A stretch of DNA of 64,000 nt from Cypionkella aquatica (GCF_030161095.1 NZ_BSPP01000008.1:73109-137108), one strand, 5' to 3'; shown: positions 1-8,487, counted from the first letter of the stretch. Notes: generated by a model from the letters alone, not told the origin. A program made the numbers and translations.

Positions 1-1
1 A

Positions 2-439
2 GATCAGGCCGACAGCGCGGCCGCACATCTGGGCAGCGATTTTGATGCAAGCCTGCGGGCCGTTCACGCCTTGCCAGAGCGGGCGGGCCAAATGGCGCAT
101 CTGATGTTGGGCGAAGAGCCGGGCTATCGTTTTACCATCAACGGCAAAGTCCACGGCGAGGACGCGCCGATTGTCGCAAAACTGGGCACGCGGCTTGAGT
201 TGATGTTCATGAACACCGGGATGATGATGCATCCAATGCATCTGCACGGCCATCATTTTCAGGTGGTCGACACTGGTGCGGGAAGGTTCAGCGGGCCACG
301 GCGCGACGTGGTGGCGGTGCCACCCGGCGGCATGGTGACGGTGGCGGTTGATCTGGACAAGCCCGGCAGTTGGTACCTGCATTGCCACCATCTTTACCAC
401 ATGGCGACGGGGATGATGACCGAAGTGCGGGTTGGCTGA
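2..439 (+). CDS. Multicopper oxidase, C-terminal part (5' end outside window)
   Basis: The reading frame is open from the window edge to the TGA at 437-439, giving 145 residues of a protein that begins upstream. Two copper-binding clusters of the last cupredoxin domain are visible: HPMHLHGHHF and HCHHLYHMATGMM. Together they supply type 1 ligands (His, Cys, His and an axial Met) and type 2/3 histidines. The HCH-xxx-H-xxxx-M layout is that of CopA/laccase-like enzymes that oxidise Cu(I) or phenolics in the periplasm. Methionines are frequent near the copper site, which fits a copper-resistance oxidase, but the N-terminus needed to tell CopA from other multicopper oxidases is missing. The next gene follows after 121 bp, which hold only a weak 6-bp inverted repeat (442-447/467-472). 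Confidence 0.9.
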   Translation, partial: DQADSAAAHLGSDFDASLRAVHALPERAGQMAHLMLGEEPGYRFTINGKVHGEDAPIVAKLGTRLELMFMNTGMMMHPMHLHGHHFQVVDTGAGRFSGPRRDVVAVPPGGMVTVAVDLDKPGSWYLHCHHLYHMATGMMTEVRVG

Positions 440-560
440 GGCGCAGGTTTCGGCTTCCGTTTTGGGCCTGCGTGACAAATGCCGTCATGGCGGTTTGCTG
501 GCTTTACAGGAGGGGTCGCGCGCCGCATCCTTGCGACTGACTTAACCCCGGGGCTTTGCC

Positions 561-1145
561 ATGCTGCGCCTATCATTTTTGCTTATGCTGCTTGCCGCCC
601 CCGTTGCGGCTGGGACGTTGTCGGGTGTGAAGGCCGCCGAAATCTCGGGTCAGCTTTACGCAGCGGGGGTGGCTGCGGGCGATCCGGTGCTGTTGATCGC
701 TGCGGCCAAGTTGCGAAAATCGCTGGTGTTTCGCGGCGAAGGCGAGGCTCCACTGGGGTGGGAGGCGATGCTGGCGCAGGCCGAAGCGATGGCTGCGGGC
801 GATGATGTTTTGCTGGGGCTGATCGCGGATGTACGGGCGGAAAGCAGCAAGGGTGTGGCCTCGGGGCCGATGTATAGCATTGGGACGCTTGCCAGTGGCG
901 GGGTGAATCGTTTTCCCGACGTGGGCTTTGCGGCGGGCGATTATGCCGAGGTTTATCTGGAGGCAAAGGCCGAAACCGACCTGAATTTGGCAGTGTTTGA
1001 TGCAAAGGGGCAGTTGGTCTGCGCCGATACAGACCCCGGCCCGATTGCCTATTGCGGTTGGACAGCGGCGCGTGACGCGGGCTATGTGATGCAGGTGGAA
1101 AACCTTGGGCCGCTGGAGAGCGGCTATGCGTTGATGACGAATTAG
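561..1145 (+). CDS. Secreted protein of unknown function, partner of the caspase-like gene
   Basis: A 194-residue protein with a clear Sec signal peptide (hydrophobic core LRLSFLLMLLAAPVAA, cleavage near residue 18). The middle is helix- and alanine-rich. The last 90 residues (from about YSIGTLASGG) look beta-rich, with DLNLAVFDAKG and a Cys pair near VCAD and AYCGW; they are reminiscent of bacterial pre-peptidase C-terminal (PPC-like) domains, but this is a visual impression only. The stop is 4 bp before the start of the secreted caspase-family protease, so the two are almost certainly co-transcribed and both exported. A role as inhibitor, substrate or targeting partner of that protease is inference from context. 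I do not recognise a named family. Confidence 0.8.
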   Translation: MLRLSFLLMLLAAPVAAGTLSGVKAAEISGQLYAAGVAAGDPVLLIAAAKLRKSLVFRGEGEAPLGWEAMLAQAEAMAAGDDVLLGLIADVRAESSKGVASGPMYSIGTLASGGVNRFPDVGFAAGDYAEVYLEAKAETDLNLAVFDAKGQLVCADTDPGPIAYCGWTAARDAGYVMQVENLGPLESGYALMTN

Positions 1146-1149
1146 CGCC

Positions 1150-3213
1150 ATGACATTGCTGGGAAAAATCCGCGCGGGTATGATGGGTCTGGGGCTGGCT
1201 TTGGTGGCATTTCCCGCCGTTGCGCGCGACAATTACGCGCTGCTGATCGGGGCTGCCGAGTATAAGAACCTTGATCCGAAATACTGGCTGAAGGGGCCTG
1301 CCAATGATGTGCGGCTGGTGCAGGCATATCTGACGACCGCCAGCCCAGTGAAGTTTGCGCCGGACGATGTGATCGTGCTGGCCGATGGGATCGCAGGGGC
1401 GAGGCCGCCGACTTTGGCTGCGATCCGCGGCGCGGTGGCGGATTTGACAGCGCAGGTGCAGCCGGGGGATTTTGTCTATCTGCATTTCTCGGGGCATGGC
1501 TCGCAATCGCCGGCGCTGGTGCCGGAAACCGAGTTGGATGGCTTGGATGAGACGTTTTTGCCGTCGGATATCGGGCCTTGGGACGACGCCGTGGGGCATG
1601 TGCAGAATGCGCTGATTGACGATGAAATCGGCACAATGATTGATGGCTTGCGCGCCAAGGGGGCGGATGTCTGGGCGGTGTTTGACAGTTGCCATTCGGG
1701 CACTGTGACGCGCGGGGTCGAGGAAGATGACGTGCGTTTGCGGCAATTGCCGACCGATGCTTTGGGGATTCCGCCCGCGTTGTCCGAGGGTTCCAACCGC
1801 GCTTTGCCAGCGGTTGAAGCGCCGTTTGACGAGGTGTCAAAGCCCGGCATGGGCAGTTTTGTGGCGTTTTTTGCCGCCCAAACCAACGAAGTGACCCCCG
1901 AGAAGAACCTGCCAAAAGGCAAGCCGGGCCGGGTGCCGCAGGGGGTATTCACCTATACTTTGTTCGAGGTTCTCGCGCAAAATCCGGGGGTTAGCTATGG
2001 GCAGCTTGGGCAGGAAGTGCTGCGGTCTTATGCCACCAAACGGCTGGCGACGACGACTCCGATGTTCGAGGGCGATCTGGATCGGGTGGCGTTTTCGGGG
2101 GCGGCTGGGGATCGGGTTGCGCAGTGGACGGGGGTTCTCACGGGGACGGAATTTTCGGTTCCGGCAGGGTCTTTGTATGGGCTGAATGAGGGGGCGACTT
2201 TGGCTGTGATGGCGAAGGCGACCGATGCGGATAGCGATGCGTTAGGCTTTGTGACGCTGACTTCGGTGGAGACGTTTTCGGCGACAGGCGTGGCGGTTCA
2301 GGGCGAAAAACCCCTGCCTGCAGAGCTGCCGAAGGGATTTTTGTTGCGGAAAATTGGCAGTGATGTGGATTTTACGCTGACAGTGGCGCTGCCGAAAGTT
2401 GAGGATTCTGAGGCAGTTAGCGCGGTTTTGGCGGCGCTTCCGGCGTTGAAGGATGCCTCGGGGCCGCGGTTGAATTACGTGGCTGCGGGCGAAGAGGCTG
2501 ATCTGCGGCTGGTGGTGATCGCGGATAGCCCCCGGCCCAATGCGGTTTGGGTTGTGCCCGCGACCGGCTTGATTGCGGATTTTGCAGCGACGCCTTCGGT
2601 GACCACGGACGACAAGACGCCGCAGGTTTTGGGCGAAGTTTTGGCAGATACGCTGACCACGATGGCGCGGGCGATCAATTTGCAAAAGTTGGGGGCTGCG
2701 GTGGGGGTTGGGGATTTGAATGTCGATGTGGAGTTGCTGACCGGGAAGGATAAGAACTCGTTGCAACTGGCGCGCAAAGCAGAGGTGCCGCGATTGGTGC
2801 CGGATGATCAGGTGCATATTCTGGCGCGCAACAATATGGATCAACCCGTTGATATAAATGTGCTTTATATCGCGGCTGACTATGCAATCAGCCATTGGTT
2901 TTCGGGGCGTTTGCAGCCGGGGGATACGCTGAAGAAGGGGCTGTTCAAGATCGGGCGCGACGTGTTGGGGGATGAGCGGATGATCGTGGTGATGACGCCC
3001 GCGCTGCCGCAATCGCCGGTGGAAAACCTGAGTTTCCTTGCGCAAGACGCGCTGGAAACCACACGCGACTTGGGTGGATCGAATCTGTCGGCAGCGCTGG
3101 CCGAGGCTGGTTTCGGACAGACCACCCGAAGTGCGACGGCGCTGGACGATGACAGCAGCGGCCCCGCGCCGGGGATGATCGAGCTGGAATTGCGCACCGG
3201 GCTTGCGCCGTGA
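1150..3213 (+). CDS. Secreted caspase-family (peptidase C14) protein
   Basis: A 687-residue protein with an N-terminal signal peptide (residues 1-25, ending FPAVA). Residues about 28-300 form a C14 caspase/metacaspase domain: NYALLIGAAEYKN opens the fold, SGHGSQ carries catalytic His116 and FDSCHSGT carries catalytic Cys181; the loop ELDGLDETFLPSD and the LIDDEIG segment are also typical. The C-terminal half (about 330-687) is a beta-rich extension; a segment near VHILARNNMDQPVDINVLYI resembles the DUF4384-type domain often attached to bacterial caspases. Bacterial orthocaspases usually cleave after Arg/Lys and are calcium-activated; substrate preference cannot be read here. It follows a secreted partner gene by 4 bp. 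The periplasmic location is inferred from the signal peptide. Confidence 0.88.
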   Translation: MTLLGKIRAGMMGLGLALVAFPAVARDNYALLIGAAEYKNLDPKYWLKGPANDVRLVQAYLTTASPVKFAPDDVIVLADGIAGARPPTLAAIRGAVADLTAQVQPGDFVYLHFSGHGSQSPALVPETELDGLDETFLPSDIGPWDDAVGHVQNALIDDEIGTMIDGLRAKGADVWAVFDSCHSGTVTRGVEEDDVRLRQLPTDALGIPPALSEGSNRALPAVEAPFDEVSKPGMGSFVAFFAAQTNEVTPEKNLPKGKPGRVPQGVFTYTLFEVLAQNPGVSYGQLGQEVLRSYATKRLATTTPMFEGDLDRVAFSGAAGDRVAQWTGVLTGTEFSVPAGSLYGLNEGATLAVMAKATDADSDALGFVTLTSVETFSATGVAVQGEKPLPAELPKGFLLRKIGSDVDFTLTVALPKVEDSEAVSAVLAALPALKDASGPRLNYVAAGEEADLRLVVIADSPRPNAVWVVPATGLIADFAATPSVTTDDKTPQVLGEVLADTLTTMARAINLQKLGAAVGVGDLNVDVELLTGKDKNSLQLARKAEVPRLVPDDQVHILARNNMDQPVDINVLYIAADYAISHWFSGRLQPGDTLKKGLFKIGRDVLGDERMIVVMTPALPQSPVENLSFLAQDALETTRDLGGSNLSAALAEAGFGQTTRSATALDDDSSGPAPGMIELELRTGLAP

Positions 3214-3263
3214 ATCGCCACTCTGACGGGGCAGATTGACGAAAGGTTAACGACCCAGAAAGC

Positions 3264-3296
3264 GGCCATATAGGGGCCATATACCGGCCATACACC
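3264..3296. repeat. Three tandem 11-bp repeats
   Basis: GGCCATATAGG, GGCCATATACC and GGCCATACACC follow each other without gap in the convergent space between the caspase gene and iolG. The 11-bp period is about one helical turn. A GCGGC/GCCGC hairpin follows at roughly 3299-3315. No function is known to me; a short slippage-derived repeat is the simplest reading. Confidence 0.6.
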
Positions 3297-3318
3297 GTGC
3301 GGCGGGTTTTGCCGCGCT

Positions 3319-3357
3319 GTCGGATGCCTCTGGCGGGGATATTTGGGCCAATGTGAA
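3319..3357 (-). repeat. Sense-oriented 3' element, copy a (after iolG)
   Basis: Read on the minus strand this is TTCACATTGGCCC, then AAATATCCCCGCC, then AGA and GGC, then ATCCGAC. It lies 54 nt past the iolG stop and points the same way as iolG. Over about 37 nt it is nearly identical to the left half of the element at 15680-15712. The GCC-AGA-GGC core can form a tiny hairpin. It belongs to the eight-copy family described in the findings; a role in transcript end formation is inferred. Confidence 0.6.
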
Positions 3358-3410
3358 ATGCAAAGCGCGACAGAGTTGCCCCTGCCGCGCTTTGAAATCT
3401 TTGCCCGGGA

Positions 3411-4412
3411 TTACAGAATTTCGGACATTTTCACGACGCGGCCCTCGGCCACGGATTTGACGGCAGCATCAGCCAAGGCCAAGGCGATCAGGCCATCTTC
3501 GCCCGACGGCTCGGCTTTGCCTTTGCCGGAGAGCGCCGCGATAAAGGTCGCGATTTCGGCGGCGTAGGCTTCGGTATAGCGGGTCATGAAGAAATCATGC
3601 AGCGGCGGGCGGGTGTAGCCTGCGGCGGTGGCAACCTCGATCGACACCGGGCGCTGGTTTTCGGCGGAAACTGCGCCAAGCGAGCCGTGGACTTCGATGC
3701 GCTGATCATAGCCATAGGTGGCGCGGCGCGAGTTTGAGATCATCGCCTGACGGCCGGATTTGGTTTTCAGCATCACCTGCACCGAGTCGAAATCGCCAGC
3801 TTTGCCAATGGCCGGATCGACCAGCACGGCGGCGGTGGCGACCACCTCGGTGATTTCTTCACCCAGCAGGAAGCGGGCCATGTCGAAATCATGGATCGTC
3901 ATATCGCGGAAGATACCGCCCGAGCGTTTGATGTAATCAACCGGCGGCGCACCTGGATCGCGCGAGGTGATCACCACCATTTCGGGGGTGCCGATGGTGC
4001 CTTTGTCAATCTCGGCCCGGACGGCTTTGAAATGCGGATCAAAGCGGCGGTTGAAGCCGACCATCAACGTGCCTTTGTTGGCGCGCACGACTTCAAGGCA
4101 GGCTTTGACGCGGGCGAGGCTGAGGTCGATGGGCTTTTCGCAGAACACGGCTTTGCCAGCTTTGACAAATTGCTCGATCAGGTCGGCATGGGTGTCGGTG
4201 GGGGTGCAGATCACCACCGCGTCGATGTCTTTTGCGGCCAAGATCGCCTCAATCGAGCGGACTTCGCAGCCGTATTGATCGGCGATGGCTTGGGCGGCTG
4301 CCGGGAAGGCATCGGCCACCGCGACAAGTTGCGCGCCTGCGTCACCCGTGACGGCTTTTGCATGAACTTTGCCGATGCGGCCAGCGCCCAAAAGCCCGAA
4401 TTTGACTGTCAT
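3411..4412 (-). CDS. iolG: Inositol 2-dehydrogenase (Gfo/Idh/MocA family)
   Basis: A 333-residue NAD-dependent dehydrogenase that oxidises myo-inositol to 2-keto-myo-inositol in the cytoplasm, the first step of inositol catabolism. The Rossmann motif GLLGAGRIGKVHA opens the protein, the family motif EKPIDLS sits near residue 97, and GGIFRDMTIHDFDMARF carries the catalytic Asp/His region. The start is set by a strong Shine-Dalgarno (AGGAGG, 4 nt before ATG at 4412); an in-frame ATG further upstream would run through the operator. The gene stands alone, without other iol genes, but is flanked by two GGAA-N6-TTCC operators that match the alphaproteobacterial IolR site, which supports the inositol assignment over other Gfo/Idh/MocA members. 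Confidence 0.9.
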   Translation of the reverse strand: MTVKFGLLGAGRIGKVHAKAVTGDAGAQLVAVADAFPAAAQAIADQYGCEVRSIEAILAAKDIDAVVICTPTDTHADLIEQFVKAGKAVFCEKPIDLSLARVKACLEVVRANKGTLMVGFNRRFDPHFKAVRAEIDKGTIGTPEMVVITSRDPGAPPVDYIKRSGGIFRDMTIHDFDMARFLLGEEITEVVATAAVLVDPAIGKAGDFDSVQVMLKTKSGRQAMISNSRRATYGYDQRIEVHGSLGAVSAENQRPVSIEVATAAGYTRPPLHDFFMTRYTEAYAAEIATFIAALSGKGKAEPSGEDGLIALALADAAVKSVAEGRVVKMSEIL

Positions 4413-4455
4413 GTTTTCCTCCTGAAGCGGCAACCTGTGGGCTGCGTGCGGTTGC

Positions 4456-4487
4456 GGAATTGATATTCCATTTCGCGCCAAGTTCAA
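4456..4487 (-). promoter_or_regulatory. iolG promoter with IolR-type operator 1
   Basis: The palindrome GGAATTGATATTCC (4456-4469) matches the GGAA-N6-TTCC site described for the RpiR-type repressor IolR of Sinorhizobium. On the minus strand a plausible sigma-70 promoter is TTGAAC (4482-4487), 16 bp, TATCAA (4460-4465), so the operator lies exactly over the -10 element. Bound repressor would block RNA polymerase. The repressor gene is not in this window. Confidence 0.7.
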
Positions 4488-4561
4488 TCGCATTTTGCCG
4501 AGAATACGTCAGGAATTGGCGAAACTCGGCAGAATTCAGCGTAAAATATGCGGGCGTGACT

Positions 4562-4575
4562 GGAACGTATATTCC
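4562..4575. promoter_or_regulatory. IolR-type operator 2
   Basis: GGAACGTATATTCC is a second exact GGAA-N6-TTCC site, 106 bp (about ten helical turns) from operator 1 and 5 bp from the stop of the ABC permease gene. Two in-phase sites upstream of iolG suggest looping or cooperative repression. No promoter facing the permease is needed, because that gene is read from the other side. Confidence 0.65.
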
Positions 4576-4579
4576 ATGG

Positions 4580-7075
4580 CTATTCTTGTGCACGCAAGAC
4601 TTGCGCCGGGCGCGCGGCCAAGGGGCGCAGCACGAAGATCAGGCTGGCGAGCAGGGTTGCGGCGATGCCACCCAACACGATGGTGAAGGCCGAGGCGGGC
4701 TCGAACGCATAGGGGCTGTCCATCACAAAGCGCATCACCGCCCAGCCCGCAAGCCCCCCCGCGATGATGGCGACGGTGCCTGCAGCAGCGCCCATGAGCG
4801 CGGCGCGCAGAGCAAAGCTGAGCAGGATGCGGGCGCGCGAGGCACCGAGGGTTTTCAACACAGCGGATTCGTAGATGCGGGCACGCTCGCCCGAGGCAGC
4901 GGCCCCCATCAGCACGACAAAGCCTGTCAGCAAGGTGGCCATGGCGGCGATGGTGGTGGCTTTGGCGATGGCGGTGAGGGCTTCGGTGACGCGGCCAATC
5001 GCGGCTTTGACAGAGATTGCGGTGACGTTGGGGTAAGCGGTGGCAACGTCGCGCAGGATGGCGGCCTCGGCACCCGCATCGGCGTAGACGGTGGCGATGT
5101 CGGTATGCGGCGCGCCTGCGACGGCGGCGGGGTTCAGGGTCAGCACAAAGCCGATACCGGCGTTGGAGAAATCAACCTCGCGCAGGCTGGTGATTTCGGC
5201 GGTGATGTCGCGGCCAAGGATATTGATGGTAAGGTTGTCGCCGCGTTTCAGGCCGAGTTCGGCGGCCTCTTCGGCGGCGAAAGAGATTTGCGGCGGGCCT
5301 TGGTAGTTGTCGGGCCACCACGCGCCTTCGGTCAGTTTGGTGTTGGCGGGTTGGCTGGCGGCATAGGTGATGCCGCGGTCGCCCGCCAAGACCCAATGCT
5401 CGCCCGCGACTTTGCGCGCGTCTTGACCGTTGATCTGGGTGATGATGCCGCGCAGCATCGGGGCAGAGTCCACTTTGCTGACGGCAGGGTTGGCGGTGAG
5501 CTTGCTGCGGAAGCCGTCGATCTGATCGGGCTGGATGTCGACGAAGAAGAACGCAGGCGCGCGGGTGGGCAGATCGCGCGAGATCGCGGCGCGCAAGTTG
5601 GCGTCGATCTGGCCGACAGCGGCAAGCACGGTCAGGCCGAGGCCAAGGGCAAGCACGACTTGGGCCGTTTCAGCGCGCGGCGCGCCGATGGCGGCGAGGG
5701 CTGTGCGGGTGGCGACTTTGCCGCGCAGCAAGGTCAGGCGCGACAGGCGGCGGGCAAGGTGGGTGAGCGCCCATGCAGCGAGGGCAAGGACGATCAACGC
5801 GGCGACAACGCCGCCCGCTGTGCCAAGCGCGAGCATGGCGGTGCCGGATAGCGCGACGGCTCCGCCGATCAGCAGCGCCGCGAGGGCGAGCATCGCGATG
5901 GCGTAGCGGGCGCGGGGCCAGCCGCCAGACAGACCGCCGCGATAGAGGGCTGCGGCGCGGATTTTCTCGGATCTGGCCAAGGGCCAGAGGGCGAACAGGA
6001 AGGCCGAGGTGGTGCCGTAGAAAGCGGCCTCGATGATCGGGCGGGGGTAGAGGGCGATTTGGGCGGGGAAAGGCAGGGCGGCTTGGATCGGGCCTGCGAG
6101 GGCGAGGGGGACGGCGACACCAAGGATGAGGCCAAGGGCGACGCCAAGGCCCGCGAGGGCGGCGATTTGCAGCAGATAGGTCTGGAAGATCAGCCCGCCC
6201 GTTGCGCCCAAAGTGCGCAGGGTGGCGATGGTGGCGATTTTGGCCTCCAGATAGGATCGCACAGCGGCGGCGACACCAACGCCACCCACGGCAAGACCTG
6301 CAAGGCCGACAAGGATCAGGAATGCGCCGATGCGATCGACAAAGCGCGCCACGCCTGGAGCGGCTTTGCGACGGTCGCTCCAACGCAGGCCGGAATCGCG
6401 GAACTTGGCTTCGGCTTGGGCCTGCAATGCGGCGAGGTCGGCATTGGCGGGCAGTTGCAGCCGATAAGAGGAATCGAACAATGTGCCGGGTTCCAAGAGG
6501 CCGGAACTGGCGAGGGCTTTGGTTTTTACGATGGTGCGGGGGGCGAGGGCAAAGCCGCCGGTGGCGCTGTCGGGCTCGCGCAGGATGCGGCCTTGCAGGG
6601 TGAAAGTTTGCGCGCCAAGCTTGAACGCATCGCCGAGTTGCAGGCCGATCTGGTCGGCAAGGATGCCATCCATCACGGCACCCGTGCCTTGCAGGGCGGT
6701 AGTCAGATCGCCTTGCTCCAACTGCACCGAGCCAAGCAGAGGGTAGTTGTCATCAACCGCCTTCACCTGCGTCAGCACATGCGCATCGCCCGCGACCACC
6801 ATGGAACGGAAATCGACAATCTCGGAGGTTTTCAGCGCGATCTGGTCTAGGAAAGCACGCTCTTGCGCCGTCGCAAAGCGGTAGGTGAATTCGACCTGCG
6901 CATCGCCGCCCAGCAGCACGGCGCCCTGATCGGTCAGCCCCGCTTCAATGCCTGCCCGCACCATGCCGACCCCGGCAATCGCGGCCACTCCCAAAGCGAG
7001 GCAGGCGAGGAACACCCAAAACCCACGCAAGCCGCCGCGCAATTCGGCCTTTGCAATCCGCCATGCCAGCATCAT
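4580..7075 (-). CDS. ABC transporter permease, FtsX/YbbP type
   Basis: An 831-residue inner-membrane protein close in size to Escherichia coli YbbP (about 800). It has one N-terminal membrane helix, a large periplasmic domain, and two FtsX-like permease blocks: one near residues 250-470, with GLAVGGVGVAAAVRSYLEAK and TIATLRTLGATGG, and a second at the C-terminus, with ESAVLKTLGASRARIL. The repeated LKTLGA/LRTLGA signature is diagnostic. ATG at 7075 is preferred over an upstream TTG. Together with the ATPase gene just upstream it forms an exporter of the MacB/Lol/Ybb superfamily. Such systems are often beside the arylesterase tesA, as here. The substrate is unknown; lipid or lipoprotein handling is a guess from family and neighbour. 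Confidence 0.9.
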   Translation of the reverse strand: MMLAWRIAKAELRGGLRGFWVFLACLALGVAAIAGVGMVRAGIEAGLTDQGAVLLGGDAQVEFTYRFATAQERAFLDQIALKTSEIVDFRSMVVAGDAHVLTQVKAVDDNYPLLGSVQLEQGDLTTALQGTGAVMDGILADQIGLQLGDAFKLGAQTFTLQGRILREPDSATGGFALAPRTIVKTKALASSGLLEPGTLFDSSYRLQLPANADLAALQAQAEAKFRDSGLRWSDRRKAAPGVARFVDRIGAFLILVGLAGLAVGGVGVAAAVRSYLEAKIATIATLRTLGATGGLIFQTYLLQIAALAGLGVALGLILGVAVPLALAGPIQAALPFPAQIALYPRPIIEAAFYGTTSAFLFALWPLARSEKIRAAALYRGGLSGGWPRARYAIAMLALAALLIGGAVALSGTAMLALGTAGGVVAALIVLALAAWALTHLARRLSRLTLLRGKVATRTALAAIGAPRAETAQVVLALGLGLTVLAAVGQIDANLRAAISRDLPTRAPAFFFVDIQPDQIDGFRSKLTANPAVSKVDSAPMLRGIITQINGQDARKVAGEHWVLAGDRGITYAASQPANTKLTEGAWWPDNYQGPPQISFAAEEAAELGLKRGDNLTINILGRDITAEITSLREVDFSNAGIGFVLTLNPAAVAGAPHTDIATVYADAGAEAAILRDVATAYPNVTAISVKAAIGRVTEALTAIAKATTIAAMATLLTGFVVLMGAAASGERARIYESAVLKTLGASRARILLSFALRAALMGAAAGTVAIIAGGLAGWAVMRFVMDSPYAFEPASAFTIVLGGIAATLLASLIFVLRPLAARPAQVLRAQE

Positions 7076-7130
7076 GCCGCAAGCCCCGCGCAAGGTGCGG
7101 TCTTATACACACCAAGGCAAACCCCGCCGC

Positions 7131-7814
7131 TCATGCCGCTGCCCCATCATCAATGCGGCCATCGACCAAGCGCACAATGCGGCTGCACCGTGCCGCAAGT
7201 TCCGGCGCGTGCGTAACCAGCACCAAAGTCGCGCCGTGCCGGTCACGCAGACCGAAGATCAATTCCATGATCGCAGCGCCGTTGACGCTATCAAGGTTTC
7301 CGGTCGGCTCATCCGCCAGAAGGATTGCCGGACGTGGGGCGGCGGCGCGCGCGAGGGCGACGCGCTGTTGCTCGCCCCCCGAAAGCTGGGCTGGATAATG
7401 CTGCATCCGGGCAGCCAGACCAACAGCGGCCAGTTCATCGCGGGCGCGGGCATGGGCGTCTTTGATGCCGGCAATCTCCATCGGCAAGGCGACATTTTCC
7501 AGCGCGGTCATCGTCGGGATCAAGTGGAAGGATTGGAACACCACCCCCATCCGACCGCGGCGAAATTTGGCAAGGCCGTCTTCATCCAACCCTGTGATGT
7601 CTTGCCCCAAAGCCGAAACGCGGCCCTTTGAGACGCGCTCCAGCCCGCCCATCAGCATCAGTAACGAAGATTTGCCCGAACCGGAGGGGCCAATCAGACC
7701 CAGGCTCTCGCCACGGGCAACGCTGAGGGTTATGCCTTTCAGGATATCAACGCGGCCTGCATTGCCCGCCAAGCTTAGCCATGCGTCCTCCAGTGCCAGA
7801 ACGGTCTCAGTCAT
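7131..7814 (-). CDS. ABC transporter ATP-binding protein, LolD/YbbA type
   Basis: A 227-residue single nucleotide-binding domain. Walker A is GPSGSGKSSLL, the Q-loop is near VFQSFHLIPTM, the signature is LSGGEQQRVALARA, Walker B is ILLADEPTGNLD, and the switch histidine lies in LVTHAPELA. It powers the FtsX-type permease encoded 55 bp downstream. The start at 7814 fits the family length; its ATG overlaps by two bases the ATG of the divergent tesA gene, so the promoter of each must lie inside the other coding region. Confidence 0.93.
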   Translation of the reverse strand: MTETVLALEDAWLSLAGNAGRVDILKGITLSVARGESLGLIGPSGSGKSSLLMLMGGLERVSKGRVSALGQDITGLDEDGLAKFRRGRMGVVFQSFHLIPTMTALENVALPMEIAGIKDAHARARDELAAVGLAARMQHYPAQLSGGEQQRVALARAAAPRPAILLADEPTGNLDSVNGAAIMELIFGLRDRHGATLVLVTHAPELAARCSRIVRLVDGRIDDGAAA

Positions 7815-8487
7815 GTCATTATCCCTGCTGCCTCGTCTCACATATGCGCCGCTGCGCGCGTTTCGCAATGTCTTGGCGGCGACATTTTTGCTGATTTCTC
7901 CGTTACATGCGGAAACCACTGTGCTTGCGCTGGGGGATAGCCTGACGGCGGGCTATGGCTTGCCGCAAGATCAGGGCTTTGTGCCGCAATTACAGGCATG
8001 GCTGGCCGATAAGGGGCAAGCGGTGAAGATCGTCAATGCCGGGGTGTCGGGCGATACCACGGCGGGCGGGCTGTCGCGCACCGATTGGTCGCTGACGCCG
8101 GATGTGGATGCCGTGATCGTCAATCTGGGCGGCAATGATATGCTGCGCGGCATTGATCCCAGCACCAGCCGCGCCAATCTGGACGCGATTCTGGCCAAGG
8201 TGAAGGCAAAAGGGCTGCCCGTGCTGCTGGTGTCGCTGCGTGCGCCGGGGAATTATGGCGCGGATTTCAAGAGCAACTTCGATGCGATGTATCCTGACCT
8301 TGCGGCGGAATATGGCGCGGTGCTGGCCGACAATTACTTCTTCCCGGTGATTAACCAAAGCACACGGTTGCTGGACCCGGCCTATATGCAGGCCGATGGC
8401 ATCCACCCCAATGCCAAAGGGGTTGCCAAGATTTTGGATGCTCTGGGGCCAAAGGTGCAGGAATTGCTGGCAAAACTGCCGTCTTAA
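7813..8487 (+). CDS. tesA: Arylesterase / lysophospholipase, SGNH hydrolase (TesA-like)
   Basis: A 224-residue secreted esterase. The first 33 residues are a signal peptide ending PLHA. Block I is ALGDSLTAGYG (nucleophile Ser), block III is GGNDML, and block V is DGIHPN (catalytic Asp and His). TesA-type enzymes hydrolyse acyl-CoA, lysophospholipids and aryl esters in the periplasm. The chosen ATG at 7813 overlaps the start codon of the divergent ABC ATPase gene; a TTG in the signal-peptide coding region is a less likely alternative. The head-to-head pairing of a YbbA/YbbP-type exporter with tesA is a recurring arrangement in proteobacteria. Confidence 0.92.
   Translation: MSLSLLPRLTYAPLRAFRNVLAATFLLISPLHAETTVLALGDSLTAGYGLPQDQGFVPQLQAWLADKGQAVKIVNAGVSGDTTAGGLSRTDWSLTPDVDAVIVNLGGNDMLRGIDPSTSRANLDAILAKVKAKGLPVLLVSLRAPGNYGADFKSNFDAMYPDLAAEYGAVLADNYFFPVINQSTRLLDPAYMQADGIHPNAKGVAKILDALGPKVQELLAKLPS

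Noticed and set aside
583-1746. 387-codon minus-strand frame opposite the secreted protein and caspase genes
   Set aside because: Low-complexity Arg/Pro/His product; the plus strand carries signal peptides and catalytic motifs.
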